Assembly: GCA_937965795.1 (NCBI GenBank)
Contig: CALCMD010000068.1
Span: 1 to 46,961, forward strand
Direction: 5' to 3'
From: an uncultured Lachnospiraceae bacterium
Lineage (GTDB): Bacteria > Bacillota > Clostridia > Lachnospirales > Lachnospiraceae
Length of the DNA stretch: 46,961 bases
The notes under the pieces were generated by a model that saw only the letters and a program-made list of their open reading frames with translations, did no database searches and was not told the DNA's origin. The first letter of the stretch is position 1. Every line of letters begins with the position of its first letter. The translations under genes were made by a program, and so were the position numbers. Positions 7,951 to 17,234 of the stretch are shown one piece after another.

Positions 7951-8397
7951 TTATTTTGCCTTGTCCCTTTTTGTCGTTTCCGCTGTATTCGTATTCTCTG
8001 TGTTATTGACATGATTCCCATCCAGATCATTTGCAATATCATCCACGCCGTCGCGAATGTCGTCGCCAAGTCTTTCTAGCGCGCCTTCGCTGTCCCGATT
8101 TTCTGTTCCATCGGTCGTGTCGTTCAGATTATCCTTACCATCGGTGGTTCCTGTCGTGCCATTGTTTCCGTTCGTATCACTTGTGTGATCCGTTCCGTTC
8201 ACATTGCTGTCGTTTGTATCCTCTGTATTGTCCGTCCTGTCTGTATTGTCCGTCTTGTTCGTCTGCTCTGTTGACGCTGTCGTGTTTTCTGTTACACGAT
8301 TTGTATCCTTATTGTTTTTGTTTGTGCCGCAGGCTGCCAGCCCCATAACGCAGAGAGCAAGAGTCAGTCCCAGGATCATTTTCTTCAACTGTTTCAT
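7951..8397 (-). CDS. Low-complexity lipoprotein of unknown function
   Basis: The 148-residue precursor has a lysine-rich start, a hydrophobic core and a lipobox LAAC near residue 23, so it should be a membrane-anchored lipoprotein. Residues about 28-100 are almost entirely Thr, Asn, Asp and Gly (NTEDTND-type repeats), a flexible spacer. A short amphipathic helix follows (LERLGDDIRDGVDDIANDLDG), then another T/N-rich tail. I do not recognise a family. The short helical segment and its position directly downstream of a SpoVAF-like gene suggest a spore-envelope or germination role, which is inference. The start has AAAGGAG. Confidence 0.7.
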   Translation of the reverse strand: MKQLKKMILGLTLALCVMGLAACGTNKNNKDTNRVTENTTASTEQTNKTDNTDRTDNTEDTNDSNVNGTDHTSDTNGNNGTTGTTDGKDNLNDTTDGTENRDSEGALERLGDDIRDGVDDIANDLDGNHVNNTENTNTAETTKRDKAK

Positions 8398-8456
8398 TTT
8401 GTTTCTCCTTTACTAAAGATTGATTTCTTTCCTAATATGCCCTTCGTTTCCCATGA

Positions 8457-9869
8457 TTATTCATGAAAAGAAATCCGCTTCCGGAAAATCCTTCTGGCAA
8501 ACTGCTTTCCATTAAATGGAATCAGGGGATAAAGATAACTCTTTCCTGATACGGTACGATTGCATCCGATGGCAAGCAGAGCCAAAAAAATTCCCGCCAA
8601 AAAACCATACCAGTCAAAGACTGCTGTCAGAATCAATAAAAGCACCCTCATAAATTTCAGCGCATACCCCAGCTCATAACTTGCCTGGGTATAATTGGCC
8701 ACCGCCACAAACGCCATATAAAGCATCGTTTCCGAATTAAACCAGCCAGACTTTACCGCAAATTCTCCCATTACAATCGCGGCAATCACACTTAGAGGAG
8801 TCGTAAGCATATTCGGGGTATTGATAGCGGCGAGCTTTAGTCCATCAATGCCGATCTCCAGAATCAGAAGCTGGTAAATAAGCGGAATGTTGACGTCTCC
8901 CTCCACCTTAATAAAATCAAACGCCGCCGGAATCCACTGCGGATTCTGCATCAGCAAAATCCATGCAGGCGTAAGAACCAGTGTAAGAATGGCAATAAAA
9001 AAGCGGGTAAACCTGAGATATGTGCCCGTAATCGGCGGAAAATAGAAATCGTCCGCCTCTTCCATAATATCAAAAATCGAAACCGGAAGAATGATCGCCG
9101 CCGGTGAATTATCGACCAGGATCGCGATCTTCCCTTCCAGAATACTGGCTGCCGCCGTGTCAGGCCGCTCGGAATATTTCACCTTCGGAAAAGGATTATA
9201 CCATTTTCCGCGATAAAGACATTCCACCAGACTCTCCTGATTCATCGTCAGCGCCTCCACCTTCAGATTCTGAATCCTTGCCCGGATTTCCTCCAGGAAT
9301 TTTTGATCTACACGATCCTCCATGTAGCAAAGTACGATATCTGTCTTTGAAGCGCTTCCCGCCTGCTGCATTTCCATCACAAGCCTGTTATCCCGGATAC
9401 GCCTTCGGATCAGCGCCGTATTAAAGACCACCGTTTCCACAAATCCATCTTTAGATCCCCGCAGCACCTTATCCTTTTCCGGCTCTTGCACGCTGCGCAT
9501 GGGGTAAGTACGGCAGTCAATGGCAAAGCATTTGTCAAATCCATCAATAAAAAGGCACATGACACCTGAAAGAATATTTTTTTCAATCTCTTCCCGGTCG
9601 CTTAACAACTCCACCTCTACATACGGCATGGCGTCCCTGGACAGACTTTGACTGTCTTTTGGCAAATCCTCCGGCGTGACAGAATAGAAAAATTCCATCA
9701 GCTTTTCGATAATATCATCTTTCACAAATCCATCAATGAAATAGAAACATGCCTGACGGTCTGCCACCATCGTTGTCCTGCAAATAATATCAAAATTTTT
9801 CTGAATTGCCAGTCTCCTATGAAAATCCTCCATATTTGCTCTCAGGTCTTTGTTTATTTTCTGCGTCAT
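8457..9869 (-). CDS. SpoVAF-like spore germination protein (GerA A-subunit family)
   Basis: This 470-residue protein belongs to the family of GerAA and SpoVAF, inner-membrane proteins of the spore that act in germinant response and dipicolinic-acid release. A soluble N-terminal half (residues 1 to about 270) contains CFAIDCRTYPMRSVQEPEKDKVLRG-type sequence, read here in shorter parts: CRTYPMRSVQEPEKD and FVETVVFNTALIRRR. ERPDTAAASILEG and AILVDNSPAAIILP follow. The C-terminal half holds about five membrane helices (AILTLVLTPAWILLM onward). This pattern is closer to SpoVAF than to GerAA. No spoVA genes flank it; a lipoprotein gene follows downstream after 59 bases. The start ATG has an AAGGAG site. 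Confidence 0.82.
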   Translation of the reverse strand: MTQKINKDLRANMEDFHRRLAIQKNFDIICRTTMVADRQACFYFIDGFVKDDIIEKLMEFFYSVTPEDLPKDSQSLSRDAMPYVEVELLSDREEIEKNILSGVMCLFIDGFDKCFAIDCRTYPMRSVQEPEKDKVLRGSKDGFVETVVFNTALIRRRIRDNRLVMEMQQAGSASKTDIVLCYMEDRVDQKFLEEIRARIQNLKVEALTMNQESLVECLYRGKWYNPFPKVKYSERPDTAAASILEGKIAILVDNSPAAIILPVSIFDIMEEADDFYFPPITGTYLRFTRFFIAILTLVLTPAWILLMQNPQWIPAAFDFIKVEGDVNIPLIYQLLILEIGIDGLKLAAINTPNMLTTPLSVIAAIVMGEFAVKSGWFNSETMLYMAFVAVANYTQASYELGYALKFMRVLLLILTAVFDWYGFLAGIFLALLAIGCNRTVSGKSYLYPLIPFNGKQFARRIFRKRISFHE

Positions 9870-10058
9870 TGCACTTCTCCTTTTACAGATGTTCTCCCAC
9901 CGTCAGTTTTTCCCTGTTTCCTGCATTTTATGCCTGTCACTATCTTGTCTGATGTTTTTTTTATGTTTCATTTTGTTACATTTTAAGTTATCTACATACA
10001 GAATTGATATACTTGACTTTAGCAAAAAACAGTGAAAATACCATATAAGGAGGTAACT

Positions 10059-10418
10059 ATGAGAGGCAAACAACTTGGAAACCGTCTCAGACAACTGCGT
10101 GAATATCATCATTATACACAGGAATATGTCAGCACCAGATTTAATATTGAGCGTCCCTCCTACTCAAATTATGAATGCGGTAAACGTACGCCGCCCTTAG
10201 AATTCATTACCCGGCTGGCCGACTTCTATCAGATTTCTCTGGACGATCTGCTGAGAAATCCAGATTTCTTTCCCAGCGCCACGACCAAAGAGCTATTTGC
10301 CTTTCCCTTTACCAGGGACGAGCGGCTCCTTTTTCATTTATACCGGCTCCTTCCTGATGACGCCAAACGTGACACCCTGCAATATGTCGAATTCAGGTTC
10401 CATCAATCCCGAACCTGA
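10059..10418 (+). CDS. Small XRE-family transcriptional regulator
   Basis: The 119-residue protein has an N-terminal Cro/CI-type helix-turn-helix: LRQLREYHHYTQEYVS, then NIERPSYSNYECGKRTPP and LADFYQISLDDLLR. The C-terminal 50 residues are short and helical and match no effector domain I recognise. I chose the ATG at 10059 because AAGGAGG lies six bases upstream; a GTG at 10032 is in frame but has no such site. It is divergent from the SpoVAF-like gene and ends at a strong terminator. Its target is unknown; the adjacent sporulation genes or its own promoter are plausible. Confidence 0.82.
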   Translation: MRGKQLGNRLRQLREYHHYTQEYVSTRFNIERPSYSNYECGKRTPPLEFITRLADFYQISLDDLLRNPDFFPSATTKELFAFPFTRDERLLFHLYRLLPDDAKRDTLQYVEFRFHQSRT

Positions 10419-10441
10419 AAGGTATTTTCAAAATACCACAC

Positions 10442-10470
10442 AAAAAAGGGCGCCAACGGCGCCCTTTTTT
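10442..10470. terminator. Bidirectional terminator between XRE gene and GH84 gene
   Basis: A perfect 13-base stem, AAAAAAGGGCGCC against GGCGCCCTTTTTT, closes a three-base loop. It has T runs in both directions, serving the convergent XRE gene (plus) and GH84 gene (minus). Confidence 0.93.
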
Positions 10471-10493
10471 GTCTTACCTTATCATTCTTCGTC

Positions 10494-13400
10494 TTACTTT
10501 TTAATTTTCACCGTCCCGCTCTGTCCTTTCTTCGCCAGAAGCTTCTTATATGCCTTATATTTTGCGGCAGGAACCTTAATCACGGCTTTTTTATGAATGC
10601 CCTTGAAAGCATTCTTTCCGACTTTCTTTAAGGATTTGCTCTTAATCGTGATATTCTTCAATGCCTTACATTTCGTAAATGCTTTGTTTCCAATCTGTTT
10701 GAGCTTCTTTCCCTTCTCCGTAACCTTTTTCAGTTTTGTACACCCTTCAAAGGCGCTGTTGCCGATTTTCTCCACGTTCGTTCCCAGAACAACGCTCGTT
10801 ACCTTTTTGTTGTTCTTAAATGCCGAAGCCGCTATGGAAGTTACTTTATAGGTTTCCTCGCCAAGTTTTACCGTATTATATACCTTAATATTCGTCAGAC
10901 TTGCTTTTTTCAGTCCCGCGATCTCCACCGTCTTTTTGGAGGTACTGGTCACTTTATAAGAATAGTTCCCCACGTCATACTTCTGCCCGTTCTGGATTGT
11001 CTCTGATTTTCCTGGCTGTTCCGGTTTCTCTTCATCCTTATTTGGAGGAATTACCACGGTACCATCCGGTTTCTTCTCCCACTCTGCCTTCAGCGTCACA
11101 TTTCCCGTTCCCATAAGATAACGGGAGCCTCCCGCATACACCGTACTTCCATCGTTCCATCCTTTGAACGTATAGCCCTCTTTCTGATGCGTATTCTGCG
11201 GCAGAAGAATCGTTCTTCCCTCCGGACAGTATACGATATCCGTAGAAGCTCCTTCCCCGCTAAAGGAAATCTCATGCACGTTTTCCCCGGTAACAGGAAT
11301 GATCTCATAAAGAACAGGAAGCGTTCCCTCCGGCCAGGTTACGGTAACGGACAAAATATCTTCCTCGCCTTTTCGGTAAAAAGCCGTACTGCCGGCATTC
11401 AATGTTCCCAGCGTTTCTGTCCGTGTCTCTTTCCCGTCGTAAATCTCCGCCGTTACAACCGCATTCGTGATGTCCAAAGAATCCTGTAAAAAGATAAGAG
11501 AAGTAACTTTCGTATTCTCCGTCAGGAGATATTTGATATAATCCGTTCCGTTTGACGGCTGTGCGGAAGCATATACACTGGAAATATCCCCGTCCACGAT
11601 CTTATTCAGCTCTCCGGTCAGTGTTCCGGTAATTGCTCTGTTTTCTGTTTTCAGCGTCTTGTTGATCGCAATTTCACTGATGCGCAGGTAGTAGCCCGAA
11701 TTTCCGGTGATAAGAATCTTCAGATAACGCGCGTTTCTTCCTTCCAGGTTCTTTTTGATCCGATAATAAATATTCTCCTGTACCGCATCCCCGCCGGCAT
11801 TCGTAACTGTCGCAATCGGGTCGCCCCAGTTTGAATTGTCGGTAGACAGATAAAACTGTGCGTTGTAAAATTTCGGATTTCCATCCGGTGTGGTAATCGT
11901 CAGATCATACACCGGCGTCTCCGCACCAAAATCTACAATAATATAGTCTCCGTTCTGTTGTGCTCTGGATGTCCACGCATAGGTGGCGTCATCTCCGTCA
12001 AAAAGATTCTCCCAGCTTCCTTCCTGCAAAGAAGCGTAGTTCGTGTCAATAACAGACAGATTTGTCGCTATACTGTCCACACTGACAGTAAAGTTCTCCA
12101 GCCCGGCATTTACCACACCTTCCGTGCCATTATACAGGCGCACATACCGCGCGCACTCTCCATTTGGAGTCTGCGGCATTTCTTTCCAGATGGCGCTGTT
12201 TTCTGAATACTGCACCTCCAGTTCTGAAACCCCAGTACCGGAAACCGTTACATTCGTTAATCCTGCAAGCTCTTTCAGCTTCACGCCTACATATTCACCC
12301 GGAGCCAGGGATACCTGACCTGCCCCCTCCAGACTGTAAGTCAGCCCGTCCAGAGTGACCGTGCCAGAAGCTGCTGCCGTATTTGCATAAACGCCAAATT
12401 CTTCGTTTACATCCTCTCCGTTGATCGAAAATTCACGGACATACGTATAATAATCCGCCTTGTTAGCCGTCCCTACTTGCGTCAACCGCAAACGGATAAA
12501 TCTTGCTTTCACATCAATATCCTGCACCTGGATGTGAACCGTGTCCACATAATCAGAGCCAAGCCTGGTCCAGTTCTCTCCATCCTCGGAATATTCCAGG
12601 CAGGCATTATGGAAATAATCATGATGTGTATCCATTTTCGCCTGAAGAATATCAATACTGTGCACCGGAAGAACTCTTCCCATATCTACGCCGAAAGAAT
12701 CATTCAGCTTCTGTACCGTTTCAAAGCTTGAAAAACTTGTTTCATCTTTGTCAAACATTTTTGCCGTATTGGCAGAATCACTCTGTGATACTCCTCCCAG
12801 TGTTCCGATAAAGGAAGGCGTAAACTCCGTAGAGGTCGGATTCAAATACGGAATCAACTGATTTTTCGCCGCACTGATCGCCTTATTGACAAAAGGAACG
12901 AGACGCTTGCTTCCCGCAAGTGCCATATTTCCCTCATAGCTCGGATAGGAGTCATAAGTACCCATCGCCTTACCTGCGACGCCGAGTTTTCCCCATGCGG
13001 TATCCGCATCCTTTTCATCCATGGCAAAGAGCGCCTCCAGCGCCGCTTCTCCCGCTGTCGCTACATCCGTAAGGGAACTCAGCCAGGAATCCAGATCTGT
13101 TTTCAGAACCTCGTTCGTACATTCTTTCCGGAACGTCTCTACCGCTTCCACCATGGCTGCAAATTCATCTTTGAGCATCTGCGCCTGTGGATCATCTTTC
13201 ACCGGCTGTCCCTTTTGAATCTTCGCTTCGACTGCTGCAATCGCATCTTTCAGATACTCCGACTCCGGAAAGCCCTCCCGGACTCTGCCGGACCCCGGAC
13301 AGTTCGCCACATTGCTTGCAATCTTTAAATATGCCTGATATACCTCCGGCTGAAGATATTTAAAAGCTTCCTGCCAAATCGTCTCCGCATTCGCCAGATA

Positions 13401-14792
13401 ATTTTTATTGTTCCAGAACAGTGACGCAAGCTGGAACAGGCCCGGTTTATTGGCTTCCGTGTAACGGCACGGATTCGACACGGCGCCTGCCAGACCGGTA
13501 ACGCCATCCCTTGCATAATGCGTAATATTTCCCAGATAAATACCGGATTTTCCGTGTTCATTGACCGGGTAATTCAGCCAGAATACTGCTTCATGATTCG
13601 TTTTTTCTTTTACATAATCCACCGTTTCCTGTGTGATCGGCGAATTCACATCATCGCCCGTCCAGAAAAGATCAATCGAAGCATTTAATCCTTTCAGAGC
13701 ATTCAATTCTGCTTCCGTACTCCATGCTTTGTTATATCCCTGCATACAATAAGTCAGGTTTTCACAGCCCTTCGGCGCCAGGAATTCATCATCCAGCTTG
13801 TTCAGGAGACGGACCACTTCCGTATGGGAACCGGAACCAAAGTCATCATTTAAGATTGCAAATTTACGTACTCCGGCATCATAAAGCTGCTGGAATTTTG
13901 CTTTCAGACTTTCAAATTTCTGGTTAAAAGCGGTATTATACGCTTCGGAACCTACTGTCTTTCCGCTTAAACTGTTAAAGAAGTAAGAAATATGTACGGA
14001 CCATTCGTATTTTACCTTTGTCTCTTCTCCGACCCGGACAAGCTCTCTGATCTTTTCAATCTCTTCTGCCGGATAAAGCACGTCGTTTTTGTGGTACGGG
14101 TCGGTCTTTGAAGCATAAATATAGGTATTCATCTTTACGTCCCGGCCAAACCGCATCAGACTTTCACGCCCTTCGTAGCTCCATCCGCCATAGAATCCTT
14201 CAATAAATCCACGCATCTTCATACACGCATAATCTTCAATCTGCACATTCAGAAATCTCTGTCCTGCAAAAGATGAAAACATCATCTGCAAAGTAGCCAG
14301 GCCATAATACACTGCGTCCGTGTCCTGTCCCAAAATGACAATCGTGCCGTCTTTCGCACTCAGAAGATAGGAATCTGTCTGCTCAAAAAGATCTGCTTTG
14401 GCGACGGACACATTAGCATTCGCCCAGGTATCCACGGCGTCGCCGCTGCCTTTGATTCCCAGAAGAATCTTCTGCCCCGTTCCAATCGTGCTGCTCTCTG
14501 TTTTCGTCCTCCCGTAATCCTCCAGAATTTCTGCCAGAAACGCATTCGTATAATCGTCAATGCCGTTCTCGCTTACCACCTGTACCTCTGTTCCAAGCGT
14601 GAACTCTCCTCCCGGATACTTTGTGTCCTGCGGAATCGGATAAATCGCATAGGCATCCTGCGTGGAAGCATAACCGTTATGCAATATCTCTTCCGCATTT
14701 GCCGGCTTTTCATATGCCGCAGCCGGAAGGATACTCGTAATCATCATTCCTGCCGCCAGAAGAAAGCTGACAATTTTCTTTGTTCTTTTCAT
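10494..14792 (-). CDS. Secreted GH84 beta-N-acetylhexosaminidase with sugar-binding and LRR modules
   Basis: The 1432-residue secreted enzyme resembles the NagH/NagJ (hyaluronidase-like) GH84 family, which removes N-acetylglucosamine from host glycans. Modules in order are a signal peptide (1-26) and a GH84 N-terminal domain (about 45-188). The catalytic barrel (about 190-480) has MRGFIEGFYGGW at 193-204, MNTYIYASKTDPYHK near 221 and the paired acids Asp316/Asp317 in FAILNDDFG. A helical domain extends to about 650. Discoidin/CBM32-like modules lie at about 655-792 and 905-1045, with further beta domains between and after them. A Listeria-Bacteroides repeat follows (about 1175-1238), then a charged linker. 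LRR_5 repeats (1268-1432) end in a lysine-rich tail. No sortase signal or membrane anchor is present. The start has AAGGAGG. It is probably monocistronic, with its own promoter and terminator. Confidence 0.92.
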   Translation of the reverse strand: MKRTKKIVSFLLAAGMMITSILPAAAYEKPANAEEILHNGYASTQDAYAIYPIPQDTKYPGGEFTLGTEVQVVSENGIDDYTNAFLAEILEDYGRTKTESSTIGTGQKILLGIKGSGDAVDTWANANVSVAKADLFEQTDSYLLSAKDGTIVILGQDTDAVYYGLATLQMMFSSFAGQRFLNVQIEDYACMKMRGFIEGFYGGWSYEGRESLMRFGRDVKMNTYIYASKTDPYHKNDVLYPAEEIEKIRELVRVGEETKVKYEWSVHISYFFNSLSGKTVGSEAYNTAFNQKFESLKAKFQQLYDAGVRKFAILNDDFGSGSHTEVVRLLNKLDDEFLAPKGCENLTYCMQGYNKAWSTEAELNALKGLNASIDLFWTGDDVNSPITQETVDYVKEKTNHEAVFWLNYPVNEHGKSGIYLGNITHYARDGVTGLAGAVSNPCRYTEANKPGLFQLASLFWNNKNYLANAETIWQEAFKYLQPEVYQAYLKIASNVANCPGSGRVREGFPESEYLKDAIAAVEAKIQKGQPVKDDPQAQMLKDEFAAMVEAVETFRKECTNEVLKTDLDSWLSSLTDVATAGEAALEALFAMDEKDADTAWGKLGVAGKAMGTYDSYPSYEGNMALAGSKRLVPFVNKAISAAKNQLIPYLNPTSTEFTPSFIGTLGGVSQSDSANTAKMFDKDETSFSSFETVQKLNDSFGVDMGRVLPVHSIDILQAKMDTHHDYFHNACLEYSEDGENWTRLGSDYVDTVHIQVQDIDVKARFIRLRLTQVGTANKADYYTYVREFSINGEDVNEEFGVYANTAAASGTVTLDGLTYSLEGAGQVSLAPGEYVGVKLKELAGLTNVTVSGTGVSELEVQYSENSAIWKEMPQTPNGECARYVRLYNGTEGVVNAGLENFTVSVDSIATNLSVIDTNYASLQEGSWENLFDGDDATYAWTSRAQQNGDYIIVDFGAETPVYDLTITTPDGNPKFYNAQFYLSTDNSNWGDPIATVTNAGGDAVQENIYYRIKKNLEGRNARYLKILITGNSGYYLRISEIAINKTLKTENRAITGTLTGELNKIVDGDISSVYASAQPSNGTDYIKYLLTENTKVTSLIFLQDSLDITNAVVTAEIYDGKETRTETLGTLNAGSTAFYRKGEEDILSVTVTWPEGTLPVLYEIIPVTGENVHEISFSGEGASTDIVYCPEGRTILLPQNTHQKEGYTFKGWNDGSTVYAGGSRYLMGTGNVTLKAEWEKKPDGTVVIPPNKDEEKPEQPGKSETIQNGQKYDVGNYSYKVTSTSKKTVEIAGLKKASLTNIKVYNTVKLGEETYKVTSIAASAFKNNKKVTSVVLGTNVEKIGNSAFEGCTKLKKVTEKGKKLKQIGNKAFTKCKALKNITIKSKSLKKVGKNAFKGIHKKAVIKVPAAKYKAYKKLLAKKGQSGTVKIKK

Positions 14793-14845
14793 AAACGTCC
14801 TCCTTATTCTATGGTTTCACTACCAAAAAGCAGTTATATGATTTT

Positions 14846-14854
14846 ATTATAACA
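14846..14854 (-). promoter_or_regulatory. Extended -10 promoter of the GH84 gene
   Basis: The minus strand reads TGTTATAAT, an extended -10 element, about 55 bases upstream of the GH84 start codon. No good -35 hexamer is visible at the expected distance. Confidence 0.5.
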
Positions 14855-14934
14855 TTTCCACGTTTTTTTTACTACCGCAAAATCACATTTCCTTGCCATA
14901 TTCTTATCCTTCGATCCCTGGATTTCTTTTATAT

Positions 14935-15558
14935 TCAGCCCGGAAGAAACATGGAGAGACAGACCGTGCTCAAATTCACCGCTATATGGAAAATCACAGG
15001 GACACACAGGGATTTCCATTTTTCATAGGCCAAAAGCATCGCAAGCGCCATTGGAAATGCAAAAATCATCTGCACCATGTTTCCATGATAACAGGCAAAA
15101 ATGGCGGCTCCTACCAGAATCGCCATCCATGTGGGAAGGTATTTCTTTAACCGCTGATACAGCAATCCCCGAAAAAGAAACTCCTCCATCACAGGCACCA
15201 GAATCCCAAGACCCAAAATCTGTACCAGAATCCCGCTGCCAAGCAATTCTTCCTGCACGGCATTGGAAAACCGTTCCGTAACCGAAAAGTACTCCATTCC
15301 TTTCGACATCAGAAAATTCAGTACGATTCCTCCCACTGCCATCAATAAATACACCCATATGGGAACCTGTTTTTTTTCTGGCGGCGCTTTCATCTGATCT
15401 CTGCGGTACATCCCTGCAAAAAACGGCAGCGCCGCAACTGCCGCAACTGTTGTCAGCCATGCCGAATCCAAACAGCCGCCCAGTACCAGCGCCGTAATAT
15501 TTGAAAGGAGTACATGAATCAAGAGCGGAAGAAATACATCCCCTATCTCGTATAACAT
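14935..15558 (-). CDS. CPBP-family intramembrane glutamic protease
   Basis: The 207-residue protein has about six membrane helices and the CAAX-protease/bacteriocin-processing (Abi) signatures: EEFLFRG at 125-131 with the paired catalytic glutamates, His158 in FACYHGN, and His191/Asn195 in HIAVN. Members cleave membrane-associated substrates; their bacterial substrates are mostly unknown. It starts 12 bases after rho with a GAGGAG-like site, so it is probably expressed with rho. Nothing shows a functional link to Rho. Confidence 0.85.
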   Translation of the reverse strand: MLYEIGDVFLPLLIHVLLSNITALVLGGCLDSAWLTTVAAVAALPFFAGMYRRDQMKAPPEKKQVPIWVYLLMAVGGIVLNFLMSKGMEYFSVTERFSNAVQEELLGSGILVQILGLGILVPVMEEFLFRGLLYQRLKKYLPTWMAILVGAAIFACYHGNMVQMIFAFPMALAMLLAYEKWKSLCVPVIFHIAVNLSTVCLSMFLPG

Positions 15559-15570
15559 ACTTTTTCTCCT

Positions 15571-17064
15571 CTACAGATACCGTTTCTTTATCACTGTCTG
15601 TGCAAATTCGTGATTATTTCTTGTATTCACAAACAGGTTCAAAATCGTTTCCACTGCTTCCTCCGGTTTCATACCGTTTAACGCCTTGCGCATAATATAA
15701 GAAGCCTCCTGCTCTTCCCTGTTCAGCAGCAGATCCTCTCTTCGCGTACCGGATTTCTGAATATCAATCGCCGGAAATACACGCTTCTCAGACAGTTTCC
15801 GGTCAAGAACCAGTTCCATATTTCCGGTTCCCTTAAACTCCTCGTACACCACATCATCCATCTTACTTCCCGTATCGACCAGAGCTGTCGCCAGAATCGT
15901 CAGACTGCCGCCTTCCCGCATCTTTCTCGCCGCTCCAAAGAATCGTTTTGGCATATGCAGGGCTGCCGGGTCCAGACCTCCGGAAAGTGTTCGTCCACTG
16001 GGCGGTACGGTCAGATTATAGGCTCTTGCCAGTCTTGTGATACTGTCCAGAAGAATCGTCACATCCTCATGGTGTTCCACCAGACGCTTCGCGCGTTCAA
16101 TAACCATTTCCGATACTCTCTTATGATGTTCCGGCAGTTCGTCAAACGTAGAATAAATAACCTCTACATTATCTCCCACGATTGCTTCCCTGATATCCGT
16201 CACCTCTTCCGGACGCTCATCGATCAAAAGGATGATCAAATTCATATTTTTATCATTCTTTAAAATAGACTTCGCAACATCCTTCAAAAGAGTCGTCTTT
16301 CCCGCCTTCGGCGGCGATACGATCATCCCTCTCTGTCCTTTCCCAATCGGAGATACCATGTCTACGATCCGCATGGCAATTCCCCTGCCGTCACACTCCA
16401 TCCGCAGACGTTCATTTGGGAAAACCGGCGTCATATCCTCAAAGTTTCTGCGCTTTGCCGCTTCTGCCGGCGTTCTTCCATTAATGGTTTTCAAATACAG
16501 CAAGGCGCTGAATTTTTCCTGCTGGGTTTTGATTCTCGTATTGCCCATCAGGATATCTCCCGTCTTTAATCCAAAACGGCGAATCTGGGACGGGGATACA
16601 TACACATCGTTTTCTCCCGGCAGGTAATTCGCACACCGGATAAAACCATAGCCGTCCGGCATGACCTCCAAAATCCCCTGCGCCTGTATCCCGCTGTCAA
16701 GATTTGAAAAATCCGCAGACGGGCGTTCCTCACAGCTTCTGTTTTCCGTATTTTTATTTTCTGTCCCGTGGTTGTCCTGTCCGGAAGCCTCATGACCGTG
16801 ATACTCGCTGCTGCGGTTTTCACTGTTCCTTGTCGTATAACCGCGTCCATTGTTTCTGTACTCATTGTTTCTCGCCGCCTGCCGGGATTCATTCTTTGTT
16901 TCTTCCGACGGTTGATTTTTTATCTCTTCCTGCTTTGCGTCCTCCTCCAACATACGCTCGATGACTTCTTTCTTCTTCAGAGTCGAAATATTCTTCATTC
17001 CACGCGCCTTTGCCAATTCTTTGAGCACGGCCACTGATAACGCCTCATACTTTTCTCTCGTCAT
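15571..17064 (-). CDS. rho: Transcription termination factor Rho with Asn-rich insertion
   Basis: This 497-residue hexameric RNA helicase ends transcription. Domains are Rho_N helices (1-42, LKELAKARGMKNISTL), a low-complexity insertion (about 43-122), and an RNA-binding cold-shock fold (about 125-195, MPDGYGFIRC, GENDVYVSPSQIRRF). A RecA-type ATPase follows, with Walker A PPKAGKTT near 252, ILLIDERPEEVTDI, and LLDSITRLARAYN. A typical C terminus follows (KRRVFPAIDI-like RVFPAIDIQKSGTRREDLL). The insertion is rich in Asn (about 13 in 80), Glu, Arg, Ser and Gly, and explains why the protein is about 75 residues longer than E. coli Rho. The ATG has an AGAAGGG site. A leader of roughly 170 bases with two hairpins precedes it. 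Confidence 0.97.
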   Translation of the reverse strand: MTREKYEALSVAVLKELAKARGMKNISTLKKKEVIERMLEEDAKQEEIKNQPSEETKNESRQAARNNEYRNNGRGYTTRNSENRSSEYHGHEASGQDNHGTENKNTENRSCEERPSADFSNLDSGIQAQGILEVMPDGYGFIRCANYLPGENDVYVSPSQIRRFGLKTGDILMGNTRIKTQQEKFSALLYLKTINGRTPAEAAKRRNFEDMTPVFPNERLRMECDGRGIAMRIVDMVSPIGKGQRGMIVSPPKAGKTTLLKDVAKSILKNDKNMNLIILLIDERPEEVTDIREAIVGDNVEVIYSTFDELPEHHKRVSEMVIERAKRLVEHHEDVTILLDSITRLARAYNLTVPPSGRTLSGGLDPAALHMPKRFFGAARKMREGGSLTILATALVDTGSKMDDVVYEEFKGTGNMELVLDRKLSEKRVFPAIDIQKSGTRREDLLLNREEQEASYIMRKALNGMKPEEAVETILNLFVNTRNNHEFAQTVIKKRYL

Positions 17065-17103
17065 ATTCCGTTTAATCCCTTCTTATAAACAAAATGTAAC
17101 CTT

Positions 17104-17125
17104 CCAATAAGATTCTCCTTATTGG
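17104..17125 (-). other. Leader hairpin near the rho start
   Basis: CCAATAAG (17104-17111) and CTTATTGG (17118-17125) form a perfect 8-base stem with a six-base loop, about 40 bases upstream of the rho start codon in the transcribed leader. It could influence translation or early termination. Confidence 0.5.
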
Positions 17126-17200
17126 CCGGATTTTCTTTTTTACTGATCATTTTCCCTGGGGGTCTTGTCTGAAATGACATGACTTTTCTTCTAAACTGAT

Positions 17201-17224
17201 AAAAGCAGAAACTGACCTGCTTTT
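17201..17224 (-). other. Promoter-proximal hairpin in the rho leader
   Basis: AAAAGCAG (17201-17208) pairs with CTGCTTTT (17217-17224). On the minus strand it lies just after the predicted start of transcription and ends in TTTT, so it may act as a weak attenuator. Confidence 0.45.
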
Positions 17225-17234
17225 TATTTTGTTC

